Source of the DNA: Hoeflea_A sp965228785
Lineage (GTDB): Bacteria > Pseudomonadota > Alphaproteobacteria > Rhizobiales > Rhizobiaceae
Assembly (NCBI GenBank): GCA_965228785.1
Contig: CBDDIF010000001.1
Span: forward strand, 3,472,001 to 3,536,000
Length of the DNA stretch: 64,000 nucleotides
Direction of reading: 5' to 3'
The position numbers were made by a program, and so were the translations under genes. Within the stretch, counting starts at the first letter, position 1; every line of letters starts with the position of its first letter. Positions 1 through 8,168 of this stretch are shown piece after piece. The notes below the pieces were generated by a model. That model had not been told where the DNA came from and did no database searches. It was given only the letters and a program-made list of their open reading frames with translations.

Positions 1-191
1 GCGCCATCAGCATTTCGGTCGAACTCAGCCTTAAGGGCCCGCCAACTGGGAAATCCGTAGTCTCGTGCCAAGTGTAATTGAACATCGGCCAGTTTGGCTT
101 GACGGCCGTCGCTGTGCCAGGCGCGCAGCTGTTGCTTGGCGGTCTTCCTCAGCCATTCGAGATTCGCGTTTTCAGGGAGTGTCTTGCTCAT
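1..191 (-). CDS. Ankyrin-type protein, N-terminal fragment (3' end outside window)
   Basis: The 63 visible residues begin MSKTLPENANLEWLRKTAKQ and include LARDYGFPSWRALKAEFD. This is a short helical domain I know from the N-terminus of several ankyrin-repeat and related alphaproteobacterial proteins. The start is supported by AAGGTG five bases upstream of the ATG at 191. The remainder runs off the left edge, so the presence of ankyrin repeats cannot be confirmed. It is transcribed away from the small gene at 389-577. Confidence 0.6.
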   Translation of the reverse strand, partial: MSKTLPENANLEWLRKTAKQQLRAWHSDGRQAKLADVQLHLARDYGFPSWRALKAEFDRNADG

Positions 192-355
192 GGAACACCT
201 TCTTCCGTTCGTGCCCGGTGTCCGCGTTCACGGGCAGAAAAAGGTGATCGAACAGTTTGTGAAATGGCGGGTTCAACCCTTTTCGCGGACCGAAGGCCTC
301 CAGTAGGGCCGGTCGAACCGTAGCCGCGCTAGCCAGAGGGAGTCAAATGCATAAA

Positions 356-389
356 GGGAACGCCCGGACCAAGCCGGACGCTCCTTTTT
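356..389. terminator. Hairpin with flanking T/A runs below the small gene
   Basis: Left arm 356-367 pairs with 374-384: a CCGG core, two internal mismatches and a GC-rich base. TTTTT follows on the plus strand (385-389). It sits immediately after the stop of the minus-strand gene at 389-577, where the minus strand reads hairpin then CCCTTTAT. It may act as a bidirectional terminator; the stem is imperfect. Confidence 0.4.
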
Positions 390-577
390 CATTTGTGCTT
401 CTGTTTCGGCCTGCGTCCCAGAGCCGATTTCAGTTCGGCTTGCCGTTTGTGATCCCAGTAGTAGCGGCCGAATGCCGAGCGGGTCATTTCTCTGGCGAAG
501 CGGTCGCGGCGTTTTTCTTCCGGCGATCGCTCTTGCTGTGCGGAATGGTTTCCGCTCCGGTTCTTGTGCGACATCAT
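389..577 (-). CDS. Small very basic protein of unknown function
   Basis: This 62-residue protein is rich in Lys, Arg and His (about one third of residues), has no membrane segment and no cysteine. The motif AFGRYYWDHKRQ is its most distinctive part. I do not recognise the family. It is called real because AAAGGA lies seven bases before the ATG at 577 and a hairpin follows the stop. Larger frames on both strands cover the region but lack such signals. The charge would suit nucleic-acid binding; that is only inference. Confidence 0.55.
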   Translation of the reverse strand: MMSHKNRSGNHSAQQERSPEEKRRDRFAREMTRSAFGRYYWDHKRQAELKSALGRRPKQKHK

Positions 578-837
578 TCTTCCGTCCTTTGCACCACGAG
601 GTATCCGCAGCCGACACGGCAGCGGACCCGGCGAACGACGGGCGCAAGTAGACGCACCTGTTCCGTTGACCGGGGCGAGACGGAAGAAGAAAGATGGAGT
701 TAGTCGTGAAAATGAGCGACGTTTCGCATGCCCTTAACATAAGCACGTTCAATGGGCGATTCAACGTCCGGTAAGTGTTTGGCAGTGATGTACGGTCGCA
801 GCCGGTTTGCATCGGAATATCGGAAGGCTGGCGGTTC

Positions 838-2028
838 ATGGAACGTGAGAGCGAAACAACAACCGGTGTCATACTGGCGCTGATCGCCGGTGTGGCGATT
901 TACGGTTTGGCGATGGGCACCACCTATCCGCTGATCGGGATCGTTCTGTCCGAACAAGTCTCGGGAGTTTGGAACGGCATCAGCGCGGCTGCCACCGGCA
1001 TAGGGCTCGTTGTCGGTGTGGTGCTGGTTTCGCAGTTTGGCCGGCGGTTTGGACCGGGCATTCTTGCCCTGATTGGCGTCGCCATCATGGCCCTCTCGCT
1101 GGCTGCCCTGTCAGTCGTTCAGGATTATTGGATCATATTTGTGGCGCGGCTCTTCCTCGGTTGTGGAGCCAACCTGCTGTTCGTGGTGTCCGAAACAGCC
1201 CTCAATGTTTTCACGTCGGACGAACGGCGCGGCCGGGTCATGGGTATCTACAGCGCTTCTGTGGCGTTCGGCTTCGTGGCCGGGCCAGCCGTCGTGGCCG
1301 GCTTCTCGGACTGGCCGGGACTTATTCTGGGGGGGTGCGCCGTTGTGACGGCGTTGGCGTTGCTTCCCATCGGTGCGATCAAGACACGGGTCGATCGGCG
1401 AGTGCAACCTACGCGTATGGGGGAAGTCGGGCCTGCGTTAGCCGCATACCCCTTTGCATTCGGATTCCTGCTGGTCGCCTCCGCGATCGATGCCGTCGCC
1501 ATCAGCCTGCTTCCGGTGATCGCATTGGACCAGTCGTTCAGCACGGAGACCGCGGCGCTGTTCGTGGCGGTTTTCCATATCGGTCTGCTGGTCGGCCAAC
1601 CGCCCATCGGATTCGCACTCGATCATTTCGGCCGGAGAGTCACAGTACTCGGTTGCTGCCTTTGCTCACTCGCCTGCGCCACCCTTTTGATCTTCGGGGG
1701 GCAGTGGGGCAGCCTGCCGACCGCTGGATTGCTGCTAATCTGGGGTGGTGCCAATTTTGGGCTCTACACTGCCGGTCTGGCGCTTATCGGTGATCGTTTC
1801 GTTGGCTCTGCGCTGACAGCTGCGACGGCCGCGTTTGCTACCGTCTATGCAGTGGCGTCCGCCGTCTCGCCCGTGTTGGCCGGCGGCGCCGTCGATACGA
1901 TCGGAGCCTCCGGCTTCTATGGAGCGGTCGCAGCCATCTACCTGATCACGTTTCTACTTGGCGCTTTCCGGTTCCGGCCGTCTGAGCCGAGCTTGTCGGG
2001 GGCATCCAGTGCCCACAAGCGTGTTTGA
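838..2028 (+). CDS. MFS transporter
   Basis: A 396-residue major facilitator superfamily protein with about twelve hydrophobic segments. The loop after TM2 reads SQFGRRFGPG and the equivalent second-half loop is DHFGRRVTVLG, the usual A-like MFS motif in each half. TM4/TM5 contains SDERRGRVMGIYSASVAFGF, as in YcaD/UMF-like drug or sugar exporters. The start MERESETTTG was preferred to the in-frame ATG at 775 because GGAAGG and GGCGG precede it and the earlier extension is not hydrophobic. Substrate cannot be told. The epimerase gene downstream may be co-transcribed (65-nt gap). Confidence 0.8.
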   Translation: MERESETTTGVILALIAGVAIYGLAMGTTYPLIGIVLSEQVSGVWNGISAAATGIGLVVGVVLVSQFGRRFGPGILALIGVAIMALSLAALSVVQDYWIIFVARLFLGCGANLLFVVSETALNVFTSDERRGRVMGIYSASVAFGFVAGPAVVAGFSDWPGLILGGCAVVTALALLPIGAIKTRVDRRVQPTRMGEVGPALAAYPFAFGFLLVASAIDAVAISLLPVIALDQSFSTETAALFVAVFHIGLLVGQPPIGFALDHFGRRVTVLGCCLCSLACATLLIFGGQWGSLPTAGLLLIWGGANFGLYTAGLALIGDRFVGSALTAATAAFATVYAVASAVSPVLAGGAVDTIGASGFYGAVAAIYLITFLLGAFRFRPSEPSLSGASSAHKRV

Positions 2029-2093
2029 CGCTGTGGTGGTCCAGAGATAGACAACGAAATTTGAGACAGGGCTCCTACCTGAACAGATCGGCA

Positions 2094-3011
2094 ATGAACA
2101 TGGTCACATACCTGGTCACCGGCGGCTCCGGGTTCGTCGGTCGGGCGCTGGTGGAAAAGCTGCTTGAGGACGATGCTGCAAGGGTCGTGGCCACTTCGCG
2201 CGCCGGTCTGAACGGTCAAAGATCCCGGCTTGATAACAGGCGAGTTGATGCACTCTCAGCGAGTACCGATTGGACGGATGCCTTGAAAGGCGTGGATGTG
2301 CTCTTCCATTGCGCCGCGGAGACGCCCGGCAAACGGTCGGATCCGGCAAGCTTAATGGCAGCCAACCGGGATGGGACGTTTGCTCTGGCGCGCCAGGCCG
2401 CAACTGCCGGTGTGATCCGTTTTGTATTCCTGAGCACGGCTCAAGTGCACGGAGTGTCGACGCACGGCAAACCGTTCAATGAAAAGTCATCGCCAAATCC
2501 GCAATCGCCCTACGCAGTCTCTAAATGGGAGGCGGAAGCGGGGCTGTTGGAGATTGCCAAGGAGACCGGCCTGGCGGTGACGATCGTCCGGCCACCACTG
2601 GTGTACGGACTGGGAGTCCAAGGCAACCTGGCCCAACTGGCGAAGCTGGCCAACCTGGGCGTGCCGCTCCCTTTCGCTTCCGTTGCAAATCAGAGGAGCC
2701 TGGTCGCCCTCGACAATCTGGTCGATTTTCTCTGCCACAGCGCGCATCACCCGAATGCATGCAACGAGACCTACCTGGTTTCTGACGGGCAAGATCTTTC
2801 AACGGGCGAAATCCTGCGACATGTTGCCGGCGACCGCCGAGTCCGCCTGTTCCGATTTCCGACCGCCCCCGTGCAAGCATTGCTGAAAATGGCAGGTCGG
2901 GGCGGTATCGCGGAACGGTTGCTCGGCTCGTTTCAGATCGACGAGACAAAGGCGCGGAATCAAACGGGGTGGGCGCCCGTCGTTACGCCCGATACCGCGC
3001 GCTGGATCTAG
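2094..3011 (+). CDS. NAD(P)-dependent epimerase/dehydratase (SDR), C-terminus possibly clipped
   Basis: An extended short-chain dehydrogenase of about 305 residues. The Rossmann motif TGGSGFVG is at the N-terminus, FLSTAQVHG follows beta 5, and SPYAVSKWEAE carries the Tyr-x3-Lys catalytic pair. The middle RPPLVYG and the LVSDGQDLS segment are typical of UDP-sugar epimerase / 3-beta-HSD-like members. ATG at 2094 or 2100 both precede the fold directly. The reading frame ends TPDTARWI, and the TAG stop is the TAG of a palindromic repeat that begins at 3008. A few C-terminal residues may therefore have been replaced or lost. Substrate unknown. Confidence 0.8.
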   Translation: MNMVTYLVTGGSGFVGRALVEKLLEDDAARVVATSRAGLNGQRSRLDNRRVDALSASTDWTDALKGVDVLFHCAAETPGKRSDPASLMAANRDGTFALARQAATAGVIRFVFLSTAQVHGVSTHGKPFNEKSSPNPQSPYAVSKWEAEAGLLEIAKETGLAVTIVRPPLVYGLGVQGNLAQLAKLANLGVPLPFASVANQRSLVALDNLVDFLCHSAHHPNACNETYLVSDGQDLSTGEILRHVAGDRRVRLFRFPTAPVQALLKMAGRGGIAERLLGSFQIDETKARNQTGWAPVVTPDTARWI

Positions 3012-3083
3012 TGTCCTGAATCTGAAGTTCGTCACATTGTACAGCGGGCTCCGAACGAACTTCAGATTCATACAGGACACTAG
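3008..3083. repeat. MITE/RIME-like palindrome 1
   Basis: A 76-bp inverted repeat. Left arm 3008-3032 starts CTAGTGTCCTGAATCTGAAG; the right arm 3055-3083 is its complement except for a 4-nt insertion ten bases in from the outer end. The 22-nt centre is unpaired. It ends in CTAG on both sides, and the left TAG is the stop codon of the epimerase gene. It belongs to the same family as the repeat at 3097-3175. No transposase is present. Confidence 0.8.
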
Positions 3084-3096
3084 CAAGATTATGATT

Positions 3097-3175
3097 CTAG
3101 TGTGGTTTATGGATTTGAAGTTCCTACCGGAGGTCGCTGCAAATAGTCATAGGAACTTCAAATCCACCACACTAG
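3097..3175. repeat. MITE/RIME-like palindrome 2
   Basis: A 79-bp inverted repeat only 13 bp from palindrome 1. Left arm 3097-3126 and right arm 3150-3175 match perfectly over 26 bp, apart from a 4-nt TTAT insertion ten bases in on the left arm. The arm pattern CTAGTGTNNT, then GATTTGAAGTTC or close variant, is shared with palindrome 1. It lies just upstream of the MBL-like gene and could affect its transcription or act as a terminator hairpin. Confidence 0.8.
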
Positions 3176-3243
3176 TCCAGAGTTCATTCACGGGTTGGTT
3201 GTGTGGTACCAACTCAACCGAAGACCGATCGAATGAGGTGCAA

Positions 3244-3978
3244 ATGATCGACAACCGGCCGTTTCCCGAGGCTCTTGAGCACGGCAATCTCAAGGAGCTT
3301 TTTCCGGGCATCCATTTCGTGACAGGCACGGTTGCCATGGGCGGCCGTTTGCCGATGCGATTCAGCCGCAACATGACCGTCGTCTGCCAGAATGGAAGCT
3401 TGACCCTGGTCAACACGGTTCGGCTCAACCATGAGGGACTTGCCGCTCTGGAGCGGCTCGGAACGGTAGAGAACATCGTCAGGCTGGCCGGCTTCCATGG
3501 CATGGATGATCCGTTTTACAAGGATCGTTACGGAGCGAAGGTGTGGTCGGTCGATGCTCCTTATTTGACCGGTTTTGGCGCCGGACCTGAGCCTTACTTC
3601 ACGCCTGACGTGATTGTCGGATCCAACACGAGCCTGCCGATCGACGATGCCCGGCTGTTCCTGTTCGAAACAGCGCAGACTAGCGAGGGGGTTTTGCTGC
3701 TGGAGCGAGAGGGTGGCGTTGTCGTTGCCGGCGACTCCCTCCAGAACTGGGCGACGACCGACCGGTTCTTCAGCCTTCCGGCAAAAATCATGATGCGGCT
3801 GTTTGGCTTCATCAAGCCCAACAATGTCGGGCCAGGCTGGCTCAGGTACGCGAAACCCGACCCGGCCGAAGTCAAGCGACTGCTGGACATGGAATTCAGA
3901 CACGTTCTTCCGGCGCACGGCACTCCGGTTCTCGGTGACGCCAAGGAACGTTACTCGCCGGTTATCGAAGCGCTTTAG
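3244..3978 (+). CDS. Metallo-beta-lactamase-fold-like protein
   Basis: A 244-residue protein. Seen: an early beta-strand region (NMTVVCQNGSLTLVNTVRL), GFHGMDDPFY where the MBL metal motif would lie, GGVVVAGDSLQNW and VLPAHGTPVLGD. The spacing of these resembles the MBL fold (as in DUF4336-like proteins), but the full HxHxDH signature is reduced to HxxDD, so metal binding and activity are uncertain. ATG at 3244 was chosen over longer frames because GAGGTG lies just before it and the upstream frame runs through palindrome 2. Function unknown. Confidence 0.6.
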   Translation: MIDNRPFPEALEHGNLKELFPGIHFVTGTVAMGGRLPMRFSRNMTVVCQNGSLTLVNTVRLNHEGLAALERLGTVENIVRLAGFHGMDDPFYKDRYGAKVWSVDAPYLTGFGAGPEPYFTPDVIVGSNTSLPIDDARLFLFETAQTSEGVLLLEREGGVVVAGDSLQNWATTDRFFSLPAKIMMRLFGFIKPNNVGPGWLRYAKPDPAEVKRLLDMEFRHVLPAHGTPVLGDAKERYSPVIEAL

Positions 3979-4709
3979 GGCATCTTCAGATTTTGATCTG
4001 GTCGATCATCGGCCAGATTCCCTCTGATCCTGGCAATTTCTTCGGCATAGGTGGCAACAGCTTCGTAACCTTTCGGGGTCAACCCATAAATGCCCGTTTG
4101 CACCCGCTCGAACCATCCATAATGATCGTCGGCCATGATGCGTCTTGCCTTGTCGGTTCCAGCTGCCTTGGCAACTGAAGACGCCTTGGTTGGGCCCTGG
4201 TCGACAAGCACGGCAACACAACGCAGCGCGTCCTGGCGATAGGCCGTCATCAGGCCGCGACGGGTGGACCCTCCGCTGTTCGGGTCACCGACCCGCCTGG
4301 CAAACTCACGCAGCAGCCGGGCCTTTCGCGGCTTTGACTGGCGCGGCTTGTAGGGCGCCGGATCGAGATGGACTTCGACCAGGCCGTCCTTCAAACGAAC
4401 CGTCATCAGGCCCAGGCCGAGGCGTCGGCACAGCTTCCGGTTTTCTTTCAGTGACTTGAGAAACGGTCGGCTGGAACCGCGTGGAACCGCCAGGTAAACA
4501 GCATCGGTCAGCGCCTGCCGCGCCACACACTGGTGAAAGAGCGTCAGGGAGAAGCCTGTTTTCAGTTCGACGATGACCGGATCCTCATCGTCGCGCACCG
4601 CAACGATGTCGGCGGCGCCGATTTCACTCTTTACGGTGTAGCCTTGCCCCTCGAGCAAAGACTTGACCGGGGAATAGAGGTCCGTTTCGCGAAGTTTCGA
4701 CCGTGCCAT
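3975..4709 (-). CDS. DUF2161 family, PD-(D/E)XK-like protein
   Basis: A 244-residue protein. Residues ~20-60 read EIGAADIVAVRDDEDPVIVE followed by LKTGFSLTLFHQ; this D...ExK arrangement resembles a PD-(D/E)XK nuclease core. The C-terminal third (GPTKASSVAKAAGTDKARRI and WFERVQTGIYGLTPKGYEAV) looks like a winged helix. I match this to the DUF2161 family common in alphaproteobacteria; the true activity is unknown. It converges on the MBL-like gene with a 4-nt overlap of stops. Confidence 0.7.
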   Translation of the reverse strand: MARSKLRETDLYSPVKSLLEGQGYTVKSEIGAADIVAVRDDEDPVIVELKTGFSLTLFHQCVARQALTDAVYLAVPRGSSRPFLKSLKENRKLCRRLGLGLMTVRLKDGLVEVHLDPAPYKPRQSKPRKARLLREFARRVGDPNSGGSTRRGLMTAYRQDALRCVAVLVDQGPTKASSVAKAAGTDKARRIMADDHYGWFERVQTGIYGLTPKGYEAVATYAEEIARIRGNLADDRPDQNLKMP

Positions 4710-4812
4710 CCCGGCCCAGTTATCAGAGTCGCGACGAACGGTAAAAGTGGTTCGACGTTTTGGCCGCCGGCGGGTCGGCGTTATAGGCGCCGGCCCGCCG
4801 GATCAGAACGGA

Positions 4813-4986
4813 TCAGTCGCTGGCCTGTGCCGTCGCTCCGTTCTCATCGGTGCCGGACTGGGTTGTGGCACCCGGCACCTTTTCCTGCTGAGCAGCCTGG
4901 CCCGCATCGCCCTCGGTCGCGTTGTCGGTGCAGGCCGCCAAACCCAGCAGCATTAATGTCGATAAACAGATGAGCAGTCTTTTCAT
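4813..4986 (-). CDS. Small lipoprotein
   Basis: A 57-residue protein: MKRLLICLSTLMLLGLAAC is a signal peptide ending in a LAAC lipobox, followed by a short acidic, Gly/Ala/Gln/Thr-rich tail with no fold apparent. AGGAGGTGG five bases before the ATG fixes the start, discarding a 20-residue longer frame. It would be lipidated at the Cys and anchored in the membrane. Entericidin-like size, but no specific family assigned. Its promoter probably lies in the AT-rich block at about 5090-5180. Confidence 0.7.
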   Translation of the reverse strand: MKRLLICLSTLMLLGLAACTDNATEGDAGQAAQQEKVPGATTQSGTDENGATAQASD

Positions 4987-5312
4987 GGAACCACCTCCTG
5001 TTGGATCGCCGCATTTGCTCTCAGGCATCGGTCTCTTTGGAACCAACGCCCGTGCTCGAATGTTTTATGTAAAAGGCGGCGGTAATCAGGCTTTTGTGAG
5101 TTTATTATTTGAAGTATGTGATTACACGATAAACTAATGTAAATATAAAAAACAATATATGTTAGATTAGTAATTTGAACATGCTGGATAAGTCATCAAA
5201 AACAAAGACTGGCAAACATATCGTGTGAAGCATGCAGTGCGGTACCTTCACCGGTTTTGTGGGTGTGGACCAGCACCTCTCATGACATACGCGGATCGTC
5301 GCGGATGGGTTC
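4987..5312. other. Intergenic region with AT-rich block
   Basis: No convincing gene. Bases about 5090-5180 are strongly AT-rich (roughly three quarters A+T by eye) in an otherwise GC-rich sequence. Read on the minus strand they include several TTTACAT/TATATT-like hexamers and could hold the promoter of the lipoprotein gene at 4986. The part 5200-5312 is ordinary GC-rich sequence downstream of uvrB; I see no clear terminator. Confidence 0.5.
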
Positions 5313-8075
5313 TCAACGCCCGGGGCGGCCGTTCTTGCGGCGCTTGTCGGATCGGCGGCGTTGTTCGCCGGGATCCTCGTAGGAACCGGCGCCAACCTTG
5401 CCTCGGCGCACGGGACCAGCATCTTCCTCGGTTGGCTTTTGCGGTTTTCGATCGGTTCCGACGGGCCTCGCGACATCGCTGCCGGGCCCCATTTCGTCCA
5501 GACTGGGCTTCTTGAAGTAGCCTGTGTCCCGTTCGCTACGCGGGAGGGGACCTTTTCGCCTTCCCTTGAGCTCACGTCGGGCGCGGGGGCTGGCCTCCAT
5601 GTCTTTTTCGAGCCGGGCGAGGGGGTCGTTCATGACGGCAAGTTCAGTATCGCGCAGTCGCTTGATCTCGTCACGCAGCCGCGCGGCTTCTTCGAAATCG
5701 AGATCGGCGGCCGCGTCGCGCATCTGTTTTTCCAAGGCTTCGAGATGCGTTGCCAGATTGTCGCCCACCATGGCGCCGCTTTCCTTGAAACCGGAAATGT
5801 CGGCACGGACGTGGTCCTTCTCGTATACGCTGTCGAGAATATCGGCGATCCGGGCCTTGACGCTTTCTGGCGTAATGCCCCGTTCGGTATTCCAGGCCAT
5901 CTGCTTGTCGCGGCGTCGGCTCGTTTCGCCCATCGCCCGCTCCATCGAACCGGTCACATTGTCTGCATAGAGGATGACCCGGCCGTCGACGTTTCGAGCG
6001 GCACGTCCAATGGTCTGCACCAGCGATGTTTCGGATCGCAGGAATCCCTCCTTGTCAGCATCGAGGATGGCCACGAACCCGCATTCCGGAATGTCGAGGC
6101 CCTCTCGCAACAGGTTGATGCCGACCAGCACGTCGAACGCGCCGAGCCGCAAGTCACGGAGGATCTCGATGCGCTCAAGCGTGTCGATGTCTGAATGCAT
6201 GTAGCGCACACGAACGCCCTGTTCGTGCAGATACTCCGTAAGGTCCTCTGCCATACGCTTGGTCAGGACCGTAACAAGTGTACGGTAGCCCTGCTCGGCG
6301 GTGACCCTGATTTCACCCAAGACGTCATCGACCTGGCTCTTGGCCGGGCGGACTTCGACAGGCGGATCGATCAGCCCAGTTGGCCGAATCACCTGTTCAG
6401 CGAATACGCCGCCTGACTGTTCCAGCTCCCAACTGCCGGGGGTTGCGGAGACTGCGACACACTGCGGCCGCATAGCGTCCCATTCCTCGAAACGCAGCGG
6501 CCGATTGTCCATGCAGGACGGCAGGCGGAAGCCGTATTCCGCAAGCGTCGCCTTGCGTCGGAAGTCGCCGCGATACATGCCACCGATCTGCGGCACTGTC
6601 ACGTGGCTCTCGTCAATGAAGATCAATGCGTTGTCGGGAATATATTCGAACAGCGTCGGCGGCGGCTCGCCGGGAGCGCGGCCGGTCAGGTAGCGAGAAT
6701 AGTTTTCGATGCCCTGACAGGAACCGGTCGCTTCCAGCATTTCGAGATCATAGCGTGTGCGTTGTTCCAGACGTTGCGCTTCCAGCAACCGGCCGGCGTG
6801 CTCCAACTCGGCGAGGCGATGGACCAGTTCCTCTCGGATCGACTTGATTGCCTGATTGAGCGTCGGTCGAGGCGTGACATAGTGCGAGTTTGCATAAATC
6901 TTCACTGACTTCAGCTGGTCGGTCTTTTGCCCCGTCAGTGGGTCGAATTCCGTGATCGCGTCGATCTCATCGCCGAACAGCGAGATCCTCCAGGCTCGAT
7001 CTTCCAGGTGGGCGGGGAAGATCTCGATGGTGTCGCCACGCACCCGGAATGTGCCACGGACGAAATTGACGTCCGAGCGGCGATATTGCTGTGCCACAAG
7101 GTCAGCCAGCAGCTGCCGTTGGTCGATCCCGTCGCCGACCTGCATCTGGAAGGTCATCGCGGTGTATGTTTCCACGGACCCGATACCGTAGATACACGAC
7201 ACCGAAGCGACGATGATGGCATCGTCACGTTCCATCAGCGCGCGAGTCGCTGAATGGCGCATCCGGTCGATCTGCTCGTTGATCGAGGATTCCTTCTCGA
7301 TATAGGTGTCCGACCGGGGGACATAGGCCTCCGGTTGGTAATAGTCGTAGTAGGAAACGAAATACTCGACCGCGTTGTCAGGGAAGAAGTTCCTGAATTC
7401 GCCGTAGAGCTGCGCGGCAAGCGTCTTGTTGGGTGCCAGGATCAACGCCGGGCGTTGTGTCGCCTCGATGACCTTTGCCATGGTGAAGGTCTTGCCCGAT
7501 CCGGTTACGCCGAGCAGGACCTGGGTCCGGTCTCCGTCCTCCAGGCCTGAGACGAGATCGGAGATCGCGGTGGGCTGGTCGCCGTTGGGCTCGAACTCCG
7601 TCTTCATGTGGATTTCGATGCCACCCTCGGACTTTTCCGGTCGGGCGGGTCGGTGGGGCACCCAGGCATTGCCGTCGCTGAAATTTGGATCGCCTCCTTC
7701 GATCAGCTTTGACAGGGCCTCAACCGTTGCGGTTACAGCGCTCGATCCACCCTTTGCAGGCTGGCCGTCGCCGGTGCCTTTGACCCCCAATGCTTCGGCG
7801 TCTTCGAGGCTGATATCGAGCCCGGCAACCGGATTGAGGCCGGCCGCCGCACGGGTTTTCGGATCGGTGCTTCCACCGATCGACGTGCCGCGCGCGGTTC
7901 GGCCGGTCGTTGCTTTGCGATCCTTGGTGCCTCGCGGCTTTTCCGACTTCTTGGCCTCGCGGCTGATTTCCTCGGCCCATTCGCCGACGGGGCCGGTGAG
8001 CGGTTCACCTTCCAGTGGCTTTTGCGGTGCCTCGCCAAAGCCATTGGATTCATCATTTCCGGTCTTGGAGCTCAT
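5313..8075 (-). CDS. uvrB: Excinuclease ABC subunit B
   Basis: UvrB, the damage-verifying ATPase of nucleotide excision repair. Core starts near residue 158 (FEPNGDQPTAI); Walker A is GVTGSGKT (~189-197); the beta-hairpin region YYDYYQPEAYVPRSDTYIEK is intact, as are DESHVTVPQIGGMYRGD, VLVGINLLREGLDIPE and QTIGRAARN. A UvrC-binding helix pair lies at LEALEKQMRDAAADLDFEEA. At 920 residues it is longer than the usual ~670: an extra ~155 N-terminal and ~100 C-terminal residues, low-complexity and charged, as I recall for other rhizobial UvrBs. No GAAC-N7-GTTC LexA box was found near 8076-8200. Confidence 0.97.
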   Translation of the reverse strand: MSSKTGNDESNGFGEAPQKPLEGEPLTGPVGEWAEEISREAKKSEKPRGTKDRKATTGRTARGTSIGGSTDPKTRAAAGLNPVAGLDISLEDAEALGVKGTGDGQPAKGGSSAVTATVEALSKLIEGGDPNFSDGNAWVPHRPARPEKSEGGIEIHMKTEFEPNGDQPTAISDLVSGLEDGDRTQVLLGVTGSGKTFTMAKVIEATQRPALILAPNKTLAAQLYGEFRNFFPDNAVEYFVSYYDYYQPEAYVPRSDTYIEKESSINEQIDRMRHSATRALMERDDAIIVASVSCIYGIGSVETYTAMTFQMQVGDGIDQRQLLADLVAQQYRRSDVNFVRGTFRVRGDTIEIFPAHLEDRAWRISLFGDEIDAITEFDPLTGQKTDQLKSVKIYANSHYVTPRPTLNQAIKSIREELVHRLAELEHAGRLLEAQRLEQRTRYDLEMLEATGSCQGIENYSRYLTGRAPGEPPPTLFEYIPDNALIFIDESHVTVPQIGGMYRGDFRRKATLAEYGFRLPSCMDNRPLRFEEWDAMRPQCVAVSATPGSWELEQSGGVFAEQVIRPTGLIDPPVEVRPAKSQVDDVLGEIRVTAEQGYRTLVTVLTKRMAEDLTEYLHEQGVRVRYMHSDIDTLERIEILRDLRLGAFDVLVGINLLREGLDIPECGFVAILDADKEGFLRSETSLVQTIGRAARNVDGRVILYADNVTGSMERAMGETSRRRDKQMAWNTERGITPESVKARIADILDSVYEKDHVRADISGFKESGAMVGDNLATHLEALEKQMRDAAADLDFEEAARLRDEIKRLRDTELAVMNDPLARLEKDMEASPRARRELKGRRKGPLPRSERDTGYFKKPSLDEMGPGSDVARPVGTDRKPQKPTEEDAGPVRRGKVGAGSYEDPGEQRRRSDKRRKNGRPGR

Positions 8076-8134
8076 GGGACGAATATGGCTGTTGAGTCTT
8101 AAAATGGAAAGGGCGGTTAACGGTCAATCAAGGG

Positions 8135-8160
8135 CCTCCTGACACTAGGTTGTCAGGAGG
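8135..8160. promoter_or_regulatory. Perfect 10-bp inverted repeat, possible operator
   Basis: CCTCCTGACA, then CTAGGT, then TGTCAGGAGG: a perfect ten-base stem with a six-base centre. The right half also supplies an ideal Shine-Dalgarno (AGGAGG) for a short frame at 8169. No T-tract follows, so it is not an evident terminator. It lies between uvrB and the efflux operon and could be a repressor site for either. Confidence 0.45.
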
Positions 8161-8168
8161 ATGACCTC

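Noticed and set aside
273..872. 199-codon minus-strand frame at the left end
   Set aside because: It overlaps the better supported small gene at 389-577 and the start of the MFS gene; no domain or ribosome site.
3244..4986. Defence island made of MBL-like, DUF2161 (PD-(D/E)XK-like) and lipoprotein genes
   Set aside because: The genes are convergent or separately controlled, and DUF2161 is a common chromosomal gene in alphaproteobacteria; no defence hallmark is present.
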